From contig CAWKCD010000001.1 in NCBI GenBank assembly GCA_963848035.1, forward strand, positions 2,914,001 through 2,978,000: DNA of 64,000 bases. Reading direction: 5' to 3'. The translations under genes were made by a program, and so were the position numbers. The notes under the pieces were generated by a model. The model was given only the letters and a program-made list of their open reading frames with translations, ran no database searches and was not told the DNA's origin. The DNA is from JAVVHH01 sp963848035. GTDB taxonomy: Bacteria > Pseudomonadota > Alphaproteobacteria > Acetobacterales > Acetobacteraceae. Below are positions 49,135-58,504 of the stretch, piece after piece (positions within the stretch are counted from its first letter, which is position 1; the number at the start of each line of letters is the position of its first letter).

Positions 49135-49963
49135 GGGCGAAGCCGCTGGGACGGATCCGCAGCACGATGGCGGCGAGGACCACGATGGACAGGGCGCCGA
49201 GCACCGGGCTGCTGTAGGTGCTGACGACGACCTGCGCGCCGCCGAGCAACAGGCAGGCGAGCGCCAGGGTGGCGAGCGAGGTGCCGGACACCATCACTAG
49301 CATGAAGGCGTTGAGCAGCCAGGGCACGCCCATCAGCGGGTCGACGCTCAGCAGCGGCGTGATCAGCGCGCCGGCCATGGCGGCCAGCCCGGCGGCGACG
49401 CTGAAGGTGGCGAAGCGGACGCGGGCGCTGTTGATGCCGAGGCTTTGGGCCAGCGTCTCGTTCATGATGACGGCCCGGGCGGAGAGGCCGAGCGGGGTGA
49501 ATTGGAAGACCGCGGCGATGCCGAGGCCGAGCGCCAGCGCGATCGCGAGCATGGCGAGACGATAGAGGGAGTACGAGGCGTCGAACACGCCGACCGCGCC
49601 TTGCAGCGGGCTCTGGACGAAATTGGTGCCGCGTCCGAACAGCAGCGTGATGAGCTGGACGAGCACGATGCCGAGGCCCCAGGTCGCGAGAATGGCGTCG
49701 AGCGGGCGGCTGTAGAGCGGGCGCACCACCAGGCGTTCGATCACCGCGCCGAGCAGCGTGCCGGCCAGGAGCGCGAAGGGGATGGCGAGCCAGGGCGACA
49801 GGCCGAGTTGCGTGATCACCAGGGCGGAGTAGCCGCCGACGGTCAGGAACGCGCCATGGGCGAAGTTGATGATCTTCAGCACGCCGTAGACGATCAGCAG
49901 CCCGGCGGCGACCGCAAACAGGATCGCCGCCGTCGTCACGATGTCGAGGAGAAGGTAGGTCAA
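49127..49963 (-). CDS. livH: ABC transporter permease LivH/UrtB type
   Basis: A 278-residue inner-membrane permease. LLIVYGVLKIINFAHGAFL is the LivH signature, AVIERLVVRPLYSRPLDAILATWGLGIVL resembles the urea/amide (UrtB) branch, and AVIMNETLAQSLGIN is the ATPase-contact loop. It follows the binding-protein gene after a 111-bp gap that contains a structured repeat. The gene is intact. Confidence 0.9.
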   Translation of the reverse strand: MTYLLLDIVTTAAILFAVAAGLLIVYGVLKIINFAHGAFLTVGGYSALVITQLGLSPWLAIPFALLAGTLLGAVIERLVVRPLYSRPLDAILATWGLGIVLVQLITLLFGRGTNFVQSPLQGAVGVFDASYSLYRLAMLAIALALGLGIAAVFQFTPLGLSARAVIMNETLAQSLGINSARVRFATFSVAAGLAAMAGALITPLLSVDPLMGVPWLLNAFMLVMVSGTSLATLALACLLLGGAQVVVSTYSSPVLGALSIVVLAAIVLRIRPSGFARA

Positions 49964-50039
49964 CGGTTCGGTGTCGTCATGGTGAGGAGCGTCGCGACGC
50001 GGCCATCCAGGGCGATACGAGCGGTCCGTGGCGTTCTGG

Positions 50040-50070
50040 ATTGCCGCGCCGCCGAGAAGCGGCTCGCAAT
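50040..50070. repeat. Dispersed structured repeat, copy 1 (after binding-protein gene)
   Basis: The stretch beginning ATTGCCGCGCCGCC and ending GCAAT folds as ATTGC/GCAAT plus GCCGC/GCGGC with loop CGAGAA. A related copy lies at 57228-57255, where the outer arms are ACTGC/GCAGT, a compensatory change that keeps pairing. Both copies sit just after a binding-protein stop codon and before a livH gene, on the minus strand. The rest of the gap (49964-50039) holds GCGTCGCGACGC, another small palindrome. Confidence 0.55.
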
Positions 50071-50074
50071 GACG

Positions 50075-51223
50075 TCAGAGCTTGGGGCATTGCGGGCCCG
50101 GATCGACGTCCTTGAACGTCTGGATCACCTTGACGCTGCCGTCTTTCTCGACCTGTCCGAGATACATGGTGAGCGGCGCGTGGTGCTCTCGGTTCATCGT
50201 GATCGGTCCGCGGGCGCCGGTGAAGGTGACCTCGCCGAGCGCCTTGAGCACTTTGGCGGAGTCGAAGCCGCCGGCTTTCTCGACCGCCATCTTGTAGAGA
50301 TAGATGCCGTCGTATTCCGGCTCCGAGAGGTCGTTCGGCGTCTTCATGTCGGCGCCGAACATCTTCTCGAGCCCGGATTTGAACGACTTGTTCTCGGGCG
50401 TGTCGATGCTGGTGAGGTACGATTGCGCGATGTAGACGCCGGCGGCGTCGGCGCCGATCGATTTGGCGGTGCCTTCGTCGACGCCGAGGTTGCCGAACAG
50501 GACGTCGATGCCCGAGGCGCGAAGCTGCTTGGTCAGCGTCACGTTCGGCGCGCCGCCGGCGGTCGAGGTGATCAGGGCGTCCGGCTTCTCGCTGCGGAGC
50601 TTGGAGAGCACGGCCGTCCAGTCGGACGCGTCCATCGGCAGGTATTCCTCGCCGACGACCTTGCCGCCCTTGGACAGGATGTATTTGCGCGTGAAGTCCA
50701 GCATGCCGCGGCCGAACGCATAGTCGGAGCCGGCGAGGAAGAAGGTCTTCGCGTTCTTGGTCTTCATGAAGTAGTCGACCACGGAGGCGACCTGCTGGTC
50801 GGGCACCCAGGCGTCGACGAAGAGGTAGGGGCTGCAGGAGCGGCCTTCGTAATAGGACGTGTAGATGAAGGGAGTCTTGCCGCGGGCGACGACGGGCAGG
50901 CCGGCGTTGCGGGCGGCGCTGGTTTCCATGGTGATGATCGCGTCGACCTTCTGCTGGAAGATGAGCGAATTGTAGGCTTTGACGGCGCCATCGGCCCCGC
51001 TCAGGTCATCGGCGACGACGAGCTCGATCTTGCGGCCGAGAATGCCGCCCTTGGCGTTGATCTCCTCGGCGGCCAGCTTGGCGGCCTGGACGACCGACGG
51101 CGCCACGACCGAGTTCGCGCCGGATAGGCCGACGGGAATGCCGATCTTGACCGGCTCTGCCGCCTGGGCGGCGCCGATGGCGAGCAGGCCTGCGATGGCC
51201 GCGAGTTTTAGTGATCCCTGCAT
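50075..51223 (-). CDS. Urea/short-chain amide-type ABC transporter substrate-binding protein
   Basis: A periplasmic binding protein of 382 residues. A Sec signal (KLAAIAGLLAIGAAQAAEP) is followed by KIGIPVGLSGANSVVAPS and AAEEINAKGGILGRKIELVVADD, typical of Peripla_BP_6. Segments such as YTSYYEGRSCSPYLFVDAWVPDQQ resemble the urea/amide-binding branch. GGAGG precedes the ATG. It is the first gene of the proximal amide module, with an operator-like palindrome 21 bp upstream and a structured repeat directly after its stop. Confidence 0.88.
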   Translation of the reverse strand: MQGSLKLAAIAGLLAIGAAQAAEPVKIGIPVGLSGANSVVAPSVVQAAKLAAEEINAKGGILGRKIELVVADDLSGADGAVKAYNSLIFQQKVDAIITMETSAARNAGLPVVARGKTPFIYTSYYEGRSCSPYLFVDAWVPDQQVASVVDYFMKTKNAKTFFLAGSDYAFGRGMLDFTRKYILSKGGKVVGEEYLPMDASDWTAVLSKLRSEKPDALITSTAGGAPNVTLTKQLRASGIDVLFGNLGVDEGTAKSIGADAAGVYIAQSYLTSIDTPENKSFKSGLEKMFGADMKTPNDLSEPEYDGIYLYKMAVEKAGGFDSAKVLKALGEVTFTGARGPITMNREHHAPLTMYLGQVEKDGSVKVIQTFKDVDPGPQCPKL

Positions 51224-51244
51224 GACAATCCTCCGTTCGAAACT

Positions 51245-51261
51245 ATTGCAGACTATGCAAT
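51245..51261. promoter_or_regulatory. Candidate operator upstream of proximal amide module
   Basis: ATTGCA-GACTA-TGCAAT is a perfect 17-bp inverted repeat in the 48-bp gap between the amidase stop (51272) and the binding-protein ATG (51223). Its position implies separate control of the proximal module, distinct from the upstream amiC-amiR unit. The binder is not identifiable from the window. Confidence 0.45.
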
Positions 51262-51271
51262 CACCGGACCA

Positions 51272-52804
51272 TCACGCCGCCGCCTCCAGGCGGGGCGCTC
51301 GGCGGTGATGTGTGGCTTGCTCGTAATCGTAGGCGAAGCGACAGGAGCAGCTTCTCGCTCCAGGGCCGGCCGACGAAGATGAGGCAGAACGGCGCGCCGT
51401 TGTCGTGGTAGCCGGCGGGCACGACGACGCCGGGCAGGCCCGCGATGTTGATCTCGCAGACCGTGGTCTCGTGGATCGGGATGCCCGCGTGCAGCGGCGG
51501 CAGCGCGTCGCGCATCTGCGGGAAGACGAGCGCGTCGATGCGCGGCTGCGTCGAGCGTCTCGTGGACGATCGAGAGATAGGCGTGCCGCGCGGCGAGGAA
51601 GTCGCGTCATGTCGGGGGGCTGGGTGGGGTTGGCGAGGCAGGGGGCGAATTGGCGGAGGCCGTGCATGTAGGCGAGCACGCCGCCGGGTCGGAACGGGTC
51701 TTCGGACTGGGTGGCGGCGGCGAAGTCGGCGAAGCTGCGCAGCGCGGCGTTCGGGCCCATGCGGAGCAGGTAGTTGTGCAGGTCGAACGGGACCGATTCG
51801 ATGCCGCGCGCGTCGTAATAGCCGGGGCCGGGGACGGGCTGGGCGATGGCGGCGAAGCCGGTGCCGGCGAAGGGGTCGGGAAGCAAGGTTGCGCCGGCCT
51901 GGGCGAGTTCGCGTTGGGCGCGGGCGTAGAGGGTTTCGGTGCTGTCGGAGAGCGGCAGATTGCGCCAGCCGGGTCCGTAGAGGCCGAGGCGTTTGCCGCG
52001 GAGCGCGCCGCGGACGAGGCCGGCGGCATAGCCGCCTCGCGGGATGCGGCCGACGGCGGCCGTGGTTTTCGGGTCCGCCATCGTGAACCCGGCCAGCACG
52101 TCGAGCGCCAGCGCGGCGTCGCGGACGCAGCGGGCGAGCGGGCCGACGACGTCGCGCTGGCTCGAGAGCGGCATGACGCCGGCATTGGGCACGAGCGCGA
52201 AGGTGGGCTTGATGCCGACGAGCGCTTGGGCGGAGGCGGGGTTCTGGATCGAGCCGCCGGTCTCCTCGGCGAGGCCGAGGACGGCGAAGCTGGCGGCGAC
52301 CGAGGTTGCCGAGCCGGCGCTGCTGCCGCCGGGGACGAAGGCGCGGCCGGCGGCGTTGTAGGTGGGACCGGCCCAGCTATCGTTGGCGTGGCTGCCCGAC
52401 GCGCTCAGCACGGGCACGTTGGTCTTGCCGAGGATGATGGCGCCGGCGGCGCGCATGCGGGCGACGACCGGGGCGTCGGTGCCGGGCATGAGGTCGATGC
52501 CGCCCACCTTGCTGCAGAGGAGACGCCAGCCGCCGGTGCTGGGGAAGCCGACCATGTCCATCGTGTCCTTGACCACGATGGGCACGCCGGCGAGCGGGCC
52601 GAGCGGTTCGCCGGCGGCGCGGCGGCGGTCGATGGCGCGGGCGTCGTCGAGCGCGGCCGGGTTGGGGAAGACGATGGCGTTGTAGTTGGCGTCGTAGGCG
52701 GCGATGCGGTCGAGGCAGGCTTGGGTCAGGGCCTCGCAGGTGAAGGCGCCGGTCGCGAAGCCGGCCTGGACCTGTTCGACCGTCAGCTCGACGACATCGA
52801 TCAT
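51272..52804 (-). CDS. Amidase, amidase-signature family (three frameshifts)
   Basis: A cytosolic Ser-Ser-Lys amidase of about 509 residues. The catalytic lysine is in GVPIVVKDTMDMVGFP. PGGSSAGSATSVAAS with AEETGGSIQNPAS supplies the cis-serine and nucleophile. The C-terminal part, IAGLPGVVVPAGYHDNGAPFCLIFVGRPWSE, is typical. Extra bases near 51338, 51547 and 51604 scramble the last third; removing all three gives a continuous enzyme. The ATG overlaps the formamidase stop (ATGA). It hydrolyses an imported amide to acid and ammonia. Confidence 0.87.
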   Translation of the reverse strand: MIDVVELTVEQVQAGFATGAFTCEALTQACLDRIAAYDANYNAIVFPNPAALDDARAIDRRRAAGEPLGPLAGVPIVVKDTMDMVGFPSTGGWRLLCSKVGGIDLMPGTDAPVVARMRAAGAIILGKTNVPVLSASGSHANDSWAGPTYNAAGRAFVPGGSSAGSATSVAASFAVLGLAEETGGSIQNPASAQALVGIKPTFALVPNAGVMPLSSQRDVVGPLARCVRDAALALDVLAGFTMADPKTTAAVGRIPRGGYAAGLVRGALRGKRLGLYGPGWRNLPLSDSTETLYARAQRELAQAGATLLPDPFAGTGFAAIAQPVPGPGYYDARGIESVPFDLHNYLLRMGPNAALRSFADFAAATQSEDPFRPGGVLAYMHGLRQFAPCLANPTQPPDMTRLPRRAARLSLDRPRDARRSRASTRSSSRRCATRCRRCTRASRSTRPRSARSTSRACPASSCPPATTTTARRSASSSSAGPGARSCSCRFAYDYEQATHHRRAPRLEAAA

Positions 52805-53804
52805 CGGCGGGGCTCGCCGACGATGGAGCGCTTGACCGAGGCGCCCAGCGTGTATTTCGGGTCGACCATGTTGCCGACGCGGACTTTTCCGCATTGGGTG
52901 AGCAGGAGGTAGGCCTCGTCCTGCGTCGAAGCCGAATTCGGCGACGATCCAGCGCACCAGCTCGCGGTAGGCGATGCGGGCGGCGTCTTCCATCGGGCGG
53001 CCGGAGCCGATCGTCATGAAGAACTCGGCCGTCTCGAGCCGGGGCCAGTGCAGCGTCCAGCTCTTGATCAGGTCGACATGGACGGTGGTGTGGGTCGGGT
53101 GTTCGAGCGCCACGCCGCAGAGTTCGCCGTCGCCTTGGATGGCGTGGCAGTCGCCGAGGTAGAGCAGCGCGCCGGGCGCATTGACCGGCAGGTAGATGAC
53201 GGCGCCGGGTCCGACGTCGGGCAGGTCCATGTTTCCGCCGTAATAGTCGGGGACGAGGGAGGAGATCGCCTCGATTTCGGGCGAGGTGCCGATCGTGCCG
53301 ATGAAGGGCTCGTAGGGGAGGGTGATGCGGTCGCTCCACTTGACGCCGCCCTCGACGGTGACTTCGAGCTTCTTCACTTTTTCCGGCAGCGGCGGGTTCA
53401 GCAGGGCCGTCGCGCCGGTCGCGACGAGGCCGCCGAATTCGGTGATGAGGCAGGTGGTGCCGACCGGCTGCGGGCCGCGCGGGCTTGATCTCCTGGATGT
53501 GGACGGCGAGACAGTCGCCCTTCTCGGCGCCGTTGACGTAGATCGGGCCGTTCTGCGGGTTGAGAAAGGGGAAGTTGAGGATCTCGCTGGGACGGTCGGT
53601 CTCGTGCTTGATCTTGCCCTCGAACGCGTCGTGCGTCTCGCAGGTGACGACGTCGCCGGGGTCGATGCGCAGCACGGGCGGCGCGTAGGGGCCGTAGACG
53701 TAATGATATTTGCCTTGCACGGCTTCGGTGATGTCGTGGTGGCGGCCGGTCTTGCCGCCTGCCACGCCGCGCCGTGCCATGATCGAGTTGTCGAACCAGG
53801 ACAT
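52801..53804 (-). CDS. fmdA: Formamidase/acetamidase family protein (two frameshifts)
   Basis: A hydrolase of about 333 residues of the FmdA_AmdA family, close in style to formamidases. WFDNSIMARRGVAGGK, then PGDVVTCETHDAFEGK, EFGGLVATGATALLNPPLPEK and YYGGNMDLPDVGPGAVIYLPV are diagnostic, and LYLGDCHAIQGDGELCGVAL carries metal-site histidine and aspartates. Extra bases near 52923 and 53481 break it; correction yields the C-terminus GNMVDPKYTLGASVKRSIVG. GGGAGA precedes the ATG at 53804. It forms formate or acetate plus ammonia. Confidence 0.88.
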
Positions 53805-53820
53805 TTTCGTCTCCCTGAAG

Positions 53821-54534
53821 TCAAACCGCCAGATGGCGCCGGACGATCTCGCGATCGTCGAGCATGTCCGGCGTGAGTGTTGGCCACTAGTCTGCCCTTG
53901 TCCATGACGTAGCAGCGCTGCGCCATGGCGCGGATCATGTCGATGTTCTGCTCGACCAGGACGATGGTGAGCCCGGTGCGGCGGTTCAGTTCGATGGCGA
54001 TCCGGGCGATATCCTGCACGATCGAGGGCTGGATGCCCTCCGACGGCTCGTCGAGCAGCATGAGGGCGGGGCGCGCGATCAGGACGCGGCCGATCGCGAG
54101 TTGCTGCTGCTGTCCGCCGGAGAGGGTGCCGGCGACTTGGCGGCGGCGTTCGCGCAGGATGGGGAAGCTGGAATAGACGAGGTCGAAATCGGAGTCGGCG
54201 CCGCCGCGTCCGGCCGCGCGGCCGATGCGCAGGTTCTCCTCGACGCTCATGCGCGGGAACACGTCGCGTCCCTGCGGCACGTAGCCGATGCCCAGGCGGG
54301 CCCGGCGGTGGGCGGAGAGGCGCTCGACCGGCTCGCCGCGGAAGCGGATCGAGCCCTCCGTGGTCGGCAGCAGGCCGATCAGCGCGCGCATCAAGCGTGG
54401 ATTTGCCGACGCCGTTGCGGCCGATCACGGCGATGATCTCGCCGGCGCGGACCTCGATGTCGATGCCCTGCAGACACCGGCTTGCCGCCATAGCCGTTGC
54501 GCAGGCCGTGGGCGCTGAGCAGCGACTCAGGCAT
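53821..54534 (-). CDS. livF: ABC transporter ATP-binding protein LivF/UrtE type (three frameshifts)
   Basis: An ATPase of about 236 residues. Walker A is GRNGVGKST; GYVPQGRDVFPRMSVEENL, then LSGGQQQQLAIGRVL, LMLLDEPSEGIQPS and LVEQNIDMIRAMA follow. The GYVPQGR and EGIQPSI segments match the UrtE branch that serves urea and amide importers. Extra bases near 53879, 54393 and 54474 fragment it. The ATG at 54534 overlaps the livG stop. Confidence 0.86.
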
Positions 54535-55255
54535 GCGCGTGTCCATGTGCCTGGCCGAGATAGATCTCGGCCACACGTTCGTCTTCGGTGATGGTCTCGA
54601 TGCTGCCCTGGGCGAAGATGCGGCCGAGATGCAGCACCGTCACGCGTTGGGCGACCTGGCGGACGAACTCCATGTCGTGCTCGACGGCGAGGATCGTCAT
54701 GCCCTGGGCGTTGAGCGCCTTGGTCATCTCGCCGGTTGCGTGCGTCTCCTCGACGGACATGCCGGCGGTGGGCTCGTCGAGCAGCAGCAGCTTCGGTTTG
54801 AGGCTGACCGCCATGCCGATCTCGAGCCATTGCTTCTGGCCGTGGCTGAGGTTGCCGGCGAGCTGGTCGGCGTCGGCGGCGAGGTTGAGGAAGGCGAGTT
54901 GGCGGGCGATCTCGGCGTCGAGGCTGGCGCCTTCGAGATGATGCTGCAGGGCGATCTCGAGGTTCTGCCGGACGCTGAGGGCGTTGAACATGCCGGGGAC
55001 CTGGAACTTGACGCTCATGCCGCGGCGGATGCGCTCGTGCGAGGCGAGCTTGGTGACGTCGGCGCCGTCGAACAGGATCTGGCCGCTGCTGGGCGGATAC
55101 TCGCCGAGCAGCAGGCGGAACAGCGTGCTCTTGCCGGCGCCGTTCGGGCCGATCAGGCAGTGGAACTCGCCGGCGTCTAGCGCGAAATCGACGTCCGAGG
55201 TGACTTGCAGGCCGCCGAAATGCTTGTTGAGGCCGCGGGTCTCGAGGATCGTCAT
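54527..55255 (-). CDS. livG: ABC transporter ATP-binding protein LivG/UrtD type
   Basis: An intact ATPase of 242 residues. Walker A is GPNGAGKST, the LivG segment is GMSVKFQVPGMFNALSV, the signature is LSHGQKQWLEIGMAV and Walker B LLLLDEPTAGMS, then AVEHDMEFVRQVA. LSHGQKQWLEIGM is characteristic of UrtD-like ATPases. It closes with an Ala/His-rich tail. The ATG overlaps the presumed livM stop (ATGA). Confidence 0.92.
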   Translation of the reverse strand: MTILETRGLNKHFGGLQVTSDVDFALDAGEFHCLIGPNGAGKSTLFRLLLGEYPPSSGQILFDGADVTKLASHERIRRGMSVKFQVPGMFNALSVRQNLEIALQHHLEGASLDAEIARQLAFLNLAADADQLAGNLSHGQKQWLEIGMAVSLKPKLLLLDEPTAGMSVEETHATGEMTKALNAQGMTILAVEHDMEFVRQVAQRVTVLHLGRIFAQGSIETITEDERVAEIYLGQAHGHAHA

Positions 55256-56312
55256 CGCGCGCCTCCGGAACAGGCGCGGCGGCGGCCATCACCAAGCCTT
55301 CGGGGGCGGCGAGCACGGTCAGCACCAGCAGCGCGCCCATGGCGACGAGGGCGTATTGGCTGCCGTAGATGGTCAGCGCCTGGAAGCCGCCGATCACCAG
55401 CAGCGTGCCGATCAGCGTCGTCGTGAGATCGCTGCGGCCGCCGACGGCGACCCAGACGATCGGGCAGCGAGGCCGCGGTGAGACCCATGCTGGAGGGCGT
55501 GATGTATTGGCCCCAGCTCGTGTAGAGCACGCCGCTCAGCCCGGCGAATGCGCCGCCGATCGACGAAGGCGGCGAGCTGATACTTGCGGACGTCGTAGCC
55601 GAGCATGGTCGCGCGCTGCGGGTTCTCGCGGATGGCCACGAGCACGTTGCCGAAGGATGAGTTCACCAGGATACGCAGGCCGAGATAGACGAGCACGAGC
55701 AGCGCGAGGACGACGTAATAGAGCGGGATGTCGGGGGAGAGGACGAGGTCGTCGTCACCGGGCCAGGGGATGGTGAGGGGGGCCATGCCGCTCATGCCGT
55801 TGAAGCCGTTGAGGCGGGCGGCGCCGACATGCCATTCGGGACCGGCGGTCTGCGCCATGAAGCGCTCGAAGACCAGGGTGACCGAGAGCGTGACGATGCC
55901 GAGGAAGACGCCGCTGATGCGGCCGAAGAACAGGAAATAGCCGAGCACCGCGGCGACCAGGGCGGAGACGGCGACGGATGCGAGGGCGCTGACCAGGGTC
56001 AGGCCGTGGTCGGGGCCGAAATTGAGGGCGAGGATGCCGTAGGTGTAGCCGGCGACGCCGAACAGCGCGGTCTGGCCGAAGCTGAGGATGCCGCCATAGC
56101 CCCAGATGACGCAGAGGCCGAGCGCCATGAAAACCCAGTTGAAGAAGTAGATCGTGTTGCCGACGGTGTAGGGGTCCTCGAGCAGCGGATAGGCGCCCGC
56201 GAGTGCGACGGCGACGGCGAAGCCGAGCCAGAACCAGCGGCCGCGTCCGAGCGTCTGCGGCCCCTCGAGGCGGCGCAGCAGGCCGCGTCGCGGGACGCTT
56301 ACGCGCGCTCAC
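55252..56312 (-). CDS. livM: ABC transporter permease LivM/UrtC type (about four indels)
   Basis: An inner-membrane permease of about 352 residues. GYGGILSFGQTALFGVAGYTYG, then FFGRISGVFLGIVTLSVTLVFERFM, AIRENPQRATMLGYDVRK and YTSWGQYITPSSMGL are UrtC-like. The likely GTG start at 56312 overlaps the livH stop. Extra bases occur near 56285, 55561 and 55462, and one base appears missing near 55265, after APEGLVMAAAAP, if the gene ends at the TGA of 55252. The corrected length is a whole number of codons, supporting this reconstruction. Confidence 0.82.
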
Positions 56313-57166
56313 GGAGCAGCAATCCAGAGACGCCGCGCGGCAGCACGCGGATCACGATGATGACGGCGACGAGCAGGCCGATCTGGCCGGCGAGCTGGCC
56401 CTCCCAGGTCGTCATGGTGGCCTTGACGAGGCCGAGCAGCACGCCGGCGGGCGCGGTGCCGAGGAAGACGTCGCCGCCGCCGACGACGACGGTGACGAAG
56501 GCCTCGATGATGAACTGCGCGCCCATGGTCGGCACCAGCGTCATGGTGGGCGCGTAGAGGCCGCCGGTGGCGCCGGCGAGGGCGGCGCCGATGCCGAAGG
56601 TGGCGGTGTAGATCAGCCTGGTGTCGACGCCGAGGGCTTCAGCCATGTGCGGCAGCTGGATGGTCGCGCGGGCGAGTTCGCCGAAGCGGGTGAGGGTGAA
56701 CAGCGCGTAGAGCGCGAGCAGGATGGCGGCGGCGATGCCCATCAGGACGAAGCGGTAGACCGAGTAGGAGAGATCGCCGATCTGCGACGCTGCCGAAGGG
56801 CGTGCCGACGCCGGGCATGCTGGGGCCGAGCACGATCAGCGTGCCCTGCGAGACGATCAGGCTGATGCCCCAGGTCGCGACGATGGTGTCGAGCGGCCGG
56901 TCGTAGAGCCGGTGGATCACCAGCCGCTCGATGACCACCCCGGCCAGCCCGGCGGCCGCTGCGCCGCAGAGGATGGCGAAGGCCAGCGGCACGCCGCTGC
57001 GCGCCACCACGCCGGTGACATAGGCGCCGCACATGATGAACTCGCCATGGGCGAGGTTGATCACGCCCATCATGCCGAAGATGATTGCGAGCCCGCTGGC
57101 GCAGAGCACCAGGAACGCGCAGGCGTCACCGAACTGGTAGAGGAAACCGACAACCGTATCGAACAA
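56299..57166 (-). CDS. livH: ABC transporter permease LivH/UrtB type (one frameshift)
   Basis: An inner-membrane permease of about 288 residues. GLAIIFGMMGVINLAHGEFIMCGAYV is the LivH signature, VVIERLVIHRLYDRPLDTIVATWGISLIVSQG matches the urea/amide branch, and LTRFGELARATIQLPHMAEALGVD the ATPase-contact loop. An extra base near 56785 separates the halves; correction gives GSVQIGDLSYSVYRF. The start is TTG 57166, preceded by GGGAG; an ATG four bases earlier is out of frame. Confidence 0.87.
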
Positions 57167-57193
57167 GCATTACTCCCGCGCCGTTGACGACGA

Positions 57194-57255
57194 TCCAGGG
57201 TGGCAAGCACGGCCCTTGCCGCCCTGGACTGCCGCGTCGCTTCGCTCCTCGCAGT
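57194..57255. repeat. Dispersed structured repeat, copy 2, with adjacent palindrome
   Basis: In the 99-bp gap between the distal binding-protein stop (57266) and livH are two stems. TCCAGGGTGGCAAG and CTTGCCGCCCTGGA (57194-57228) form a 14-bp hairpin with one G-U pair and a 7-nt loop. ACTGC/GCAGT (57228-57255) matches the repeat at 50040-50070 with a compensated base pair. The motif of the form ctgGAxTGCCGCG...CTCGCArTGACG is shared by the two copies. Confidence 0.55.
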
Positions 57256-57265
57256 GACGGCGCGA

Positions 57266-58504
57266 TTACTTCGGGGGCGGGTTGCTCGGGGTGTATTGCG
57301 CGTTCGGGTTCTTCTTGGTCAGGTCGCAGCCGGCGTCGCCGAGCCAATAGGGCTTGATGTCGGTCCAGGTCTTGGGGAACGAGATCGAGTGGTCGTCATT
57401 GACCTTGGCCAGGTAGATCGTGTGCGACATGTGCTGGCTCTTGGGGTCGATGCAGACCTTGCCTTCGGGCGCGTCGAAGCAGACGTCGCCCTTGGCGATC
57501 ACCTTGCGCAGGTCGTCGCGCTTGGTGGAGCCGTCGGCGCGCTCGACCATCTCCTTGTAGAGATAGACGGCGAGGTAGGAGTTCTCGGCTTCCTGGTTGA
57601 TGTAGGGCTCGTTCGGGAACTTGGCGTGCCATTTGGCGACGAACGCCTTGCTCTTGTCGTCCGGCACTTCCTCGACCCAGTTGGTCGTGACGTACATGTT
57701 GGCCAGGCTGGGCGGCTTGAAGCGCTTGTGCTCGTAGGCCTGGCCGACGTTGACCGAGCTGCCCATCGGGACCTTCAGGTTGGCGGCGGCGGCCTGCTCG
57801 TAATAGGAGGACTGCGCCGTGCCGACGAGGAGGGTGATCAGGATGTCGGGCTTGGCCTTCTGAATATTCTGGATCGTCGACGAGAACTGCGAGACGCCGA
57901 GCGGGACGAACTCTTCGCCGACCATCGTGCCGCCCTGCTCCTTGACGATGTTGCGCACCCATTCGGCGGAGATCTGGCCGAAATTGTAGTCGGCGGCGAT
58001 CGTGTACACTTTCTTGCCGAACTTCTCCATCATCCACGGGATCAGCGTCGAGAATTGCTGTTCCGGCACCGCACCGGTGACGATCATGTGCGCGTCGCAG
58101 ACGCCGCCTTCGTATTGGTTGTTGTAGAAGGCAAGGCCGTTGAGCTGATCGACGATCGGCCGGTACGCTTCGCGGGACGCGCTCGAGAAGCCGGCGAACA
58201 CGGCGTCGACCTTGTCGCGCTGGAGCACGCGGCGCATGAATTCCTGGTAGCGGGTGTTGTCGGACTGGGTGTCGTAGATCACCAGTTCGAGCGGGCGCCC
58301 GGCGATGCCGCCCTTGGCATTGATCTCCTCGGTCGCGAGCTGGATGCCGTGGACCTTGCCGATCGTCGCCAGCGCGAAGTCGCCCGACTGGTCCTCAAGC
58401 ACGCCGAGTTTGATCGGATCGGCCGCCCTGCTCGAGGTCGGTGTCATCAGGCCCGCGCTGGCGAGCATCGCCGTCGCGAGAAGCATGTTCTTCAGTCTCG
58501 GCAT
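57266..58504 (-). CDS. Short-chain amide/urea-type ABC transporter substrate-binding protein
   Basis: A periplasmic binding protein of 412 residues. A Sec signal (NMLLATAMLASAGLM) is followed by IKLGVLEDQSGDFA and LATEEINAKGGIAGRPLELVIYDTQSD. FAGFSSASREAYRPIVDQLNGLAFYNNQYEGG and VTGAVPEQQF parallel AmiC and FmdD/UrtA proteins, indicating amide or urea ligands. AAAAGGAGAG precedes the ATG at 58504. The first 110 bp overlap the C-terminal extension of amiR. It feeds the livHMGF genes downstream. Confidence 0.9.
   Translation of the reverse strand: MPRLKNMLLATAMLASAGLMTPTSSRAADPIKLGVLEDQSGDFALATIGKVHGIQLATEEINAKGGIAGRPLELVIYDTQSDNTRYQEFMRRVLQRDKVDAVFAGFSSASREAYRPIVDQLNGLAFYNNQYEGGVCDAHMIVTGAVPEQQFSTLIPWMMEKFGKKVYTIAADYNFGQISAEWVRNIVKEQGGTMVGEEFVPLGVSQFSSTIQNIQKAKPDILITLLVGTAQSSYYEQAAAANLKVPMGSSVNVGQAYEHKRFKPPSLANMYVTTNWVEEVPDDKSKAFVAKWHAKFPNEPYINQEAENSYLAVYLYKEMVERADGSTKRDDLRKVIAKGDVCFDAPEGKVCIDPKSQHMSHTIYLAKVNDDHSISFPKTWTDIKPYWLGDAGCDLTKKNPNAQYTPSNPPPK

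Noticed and set aside
51272..55397. Giant fused proteins of over 1000 residues combining ATPases, formamidase and amidase
   Set aside because: These arise because indels join the frames of successive overlapping genes; each gene has its own start, ribosome-binding site and family ends.
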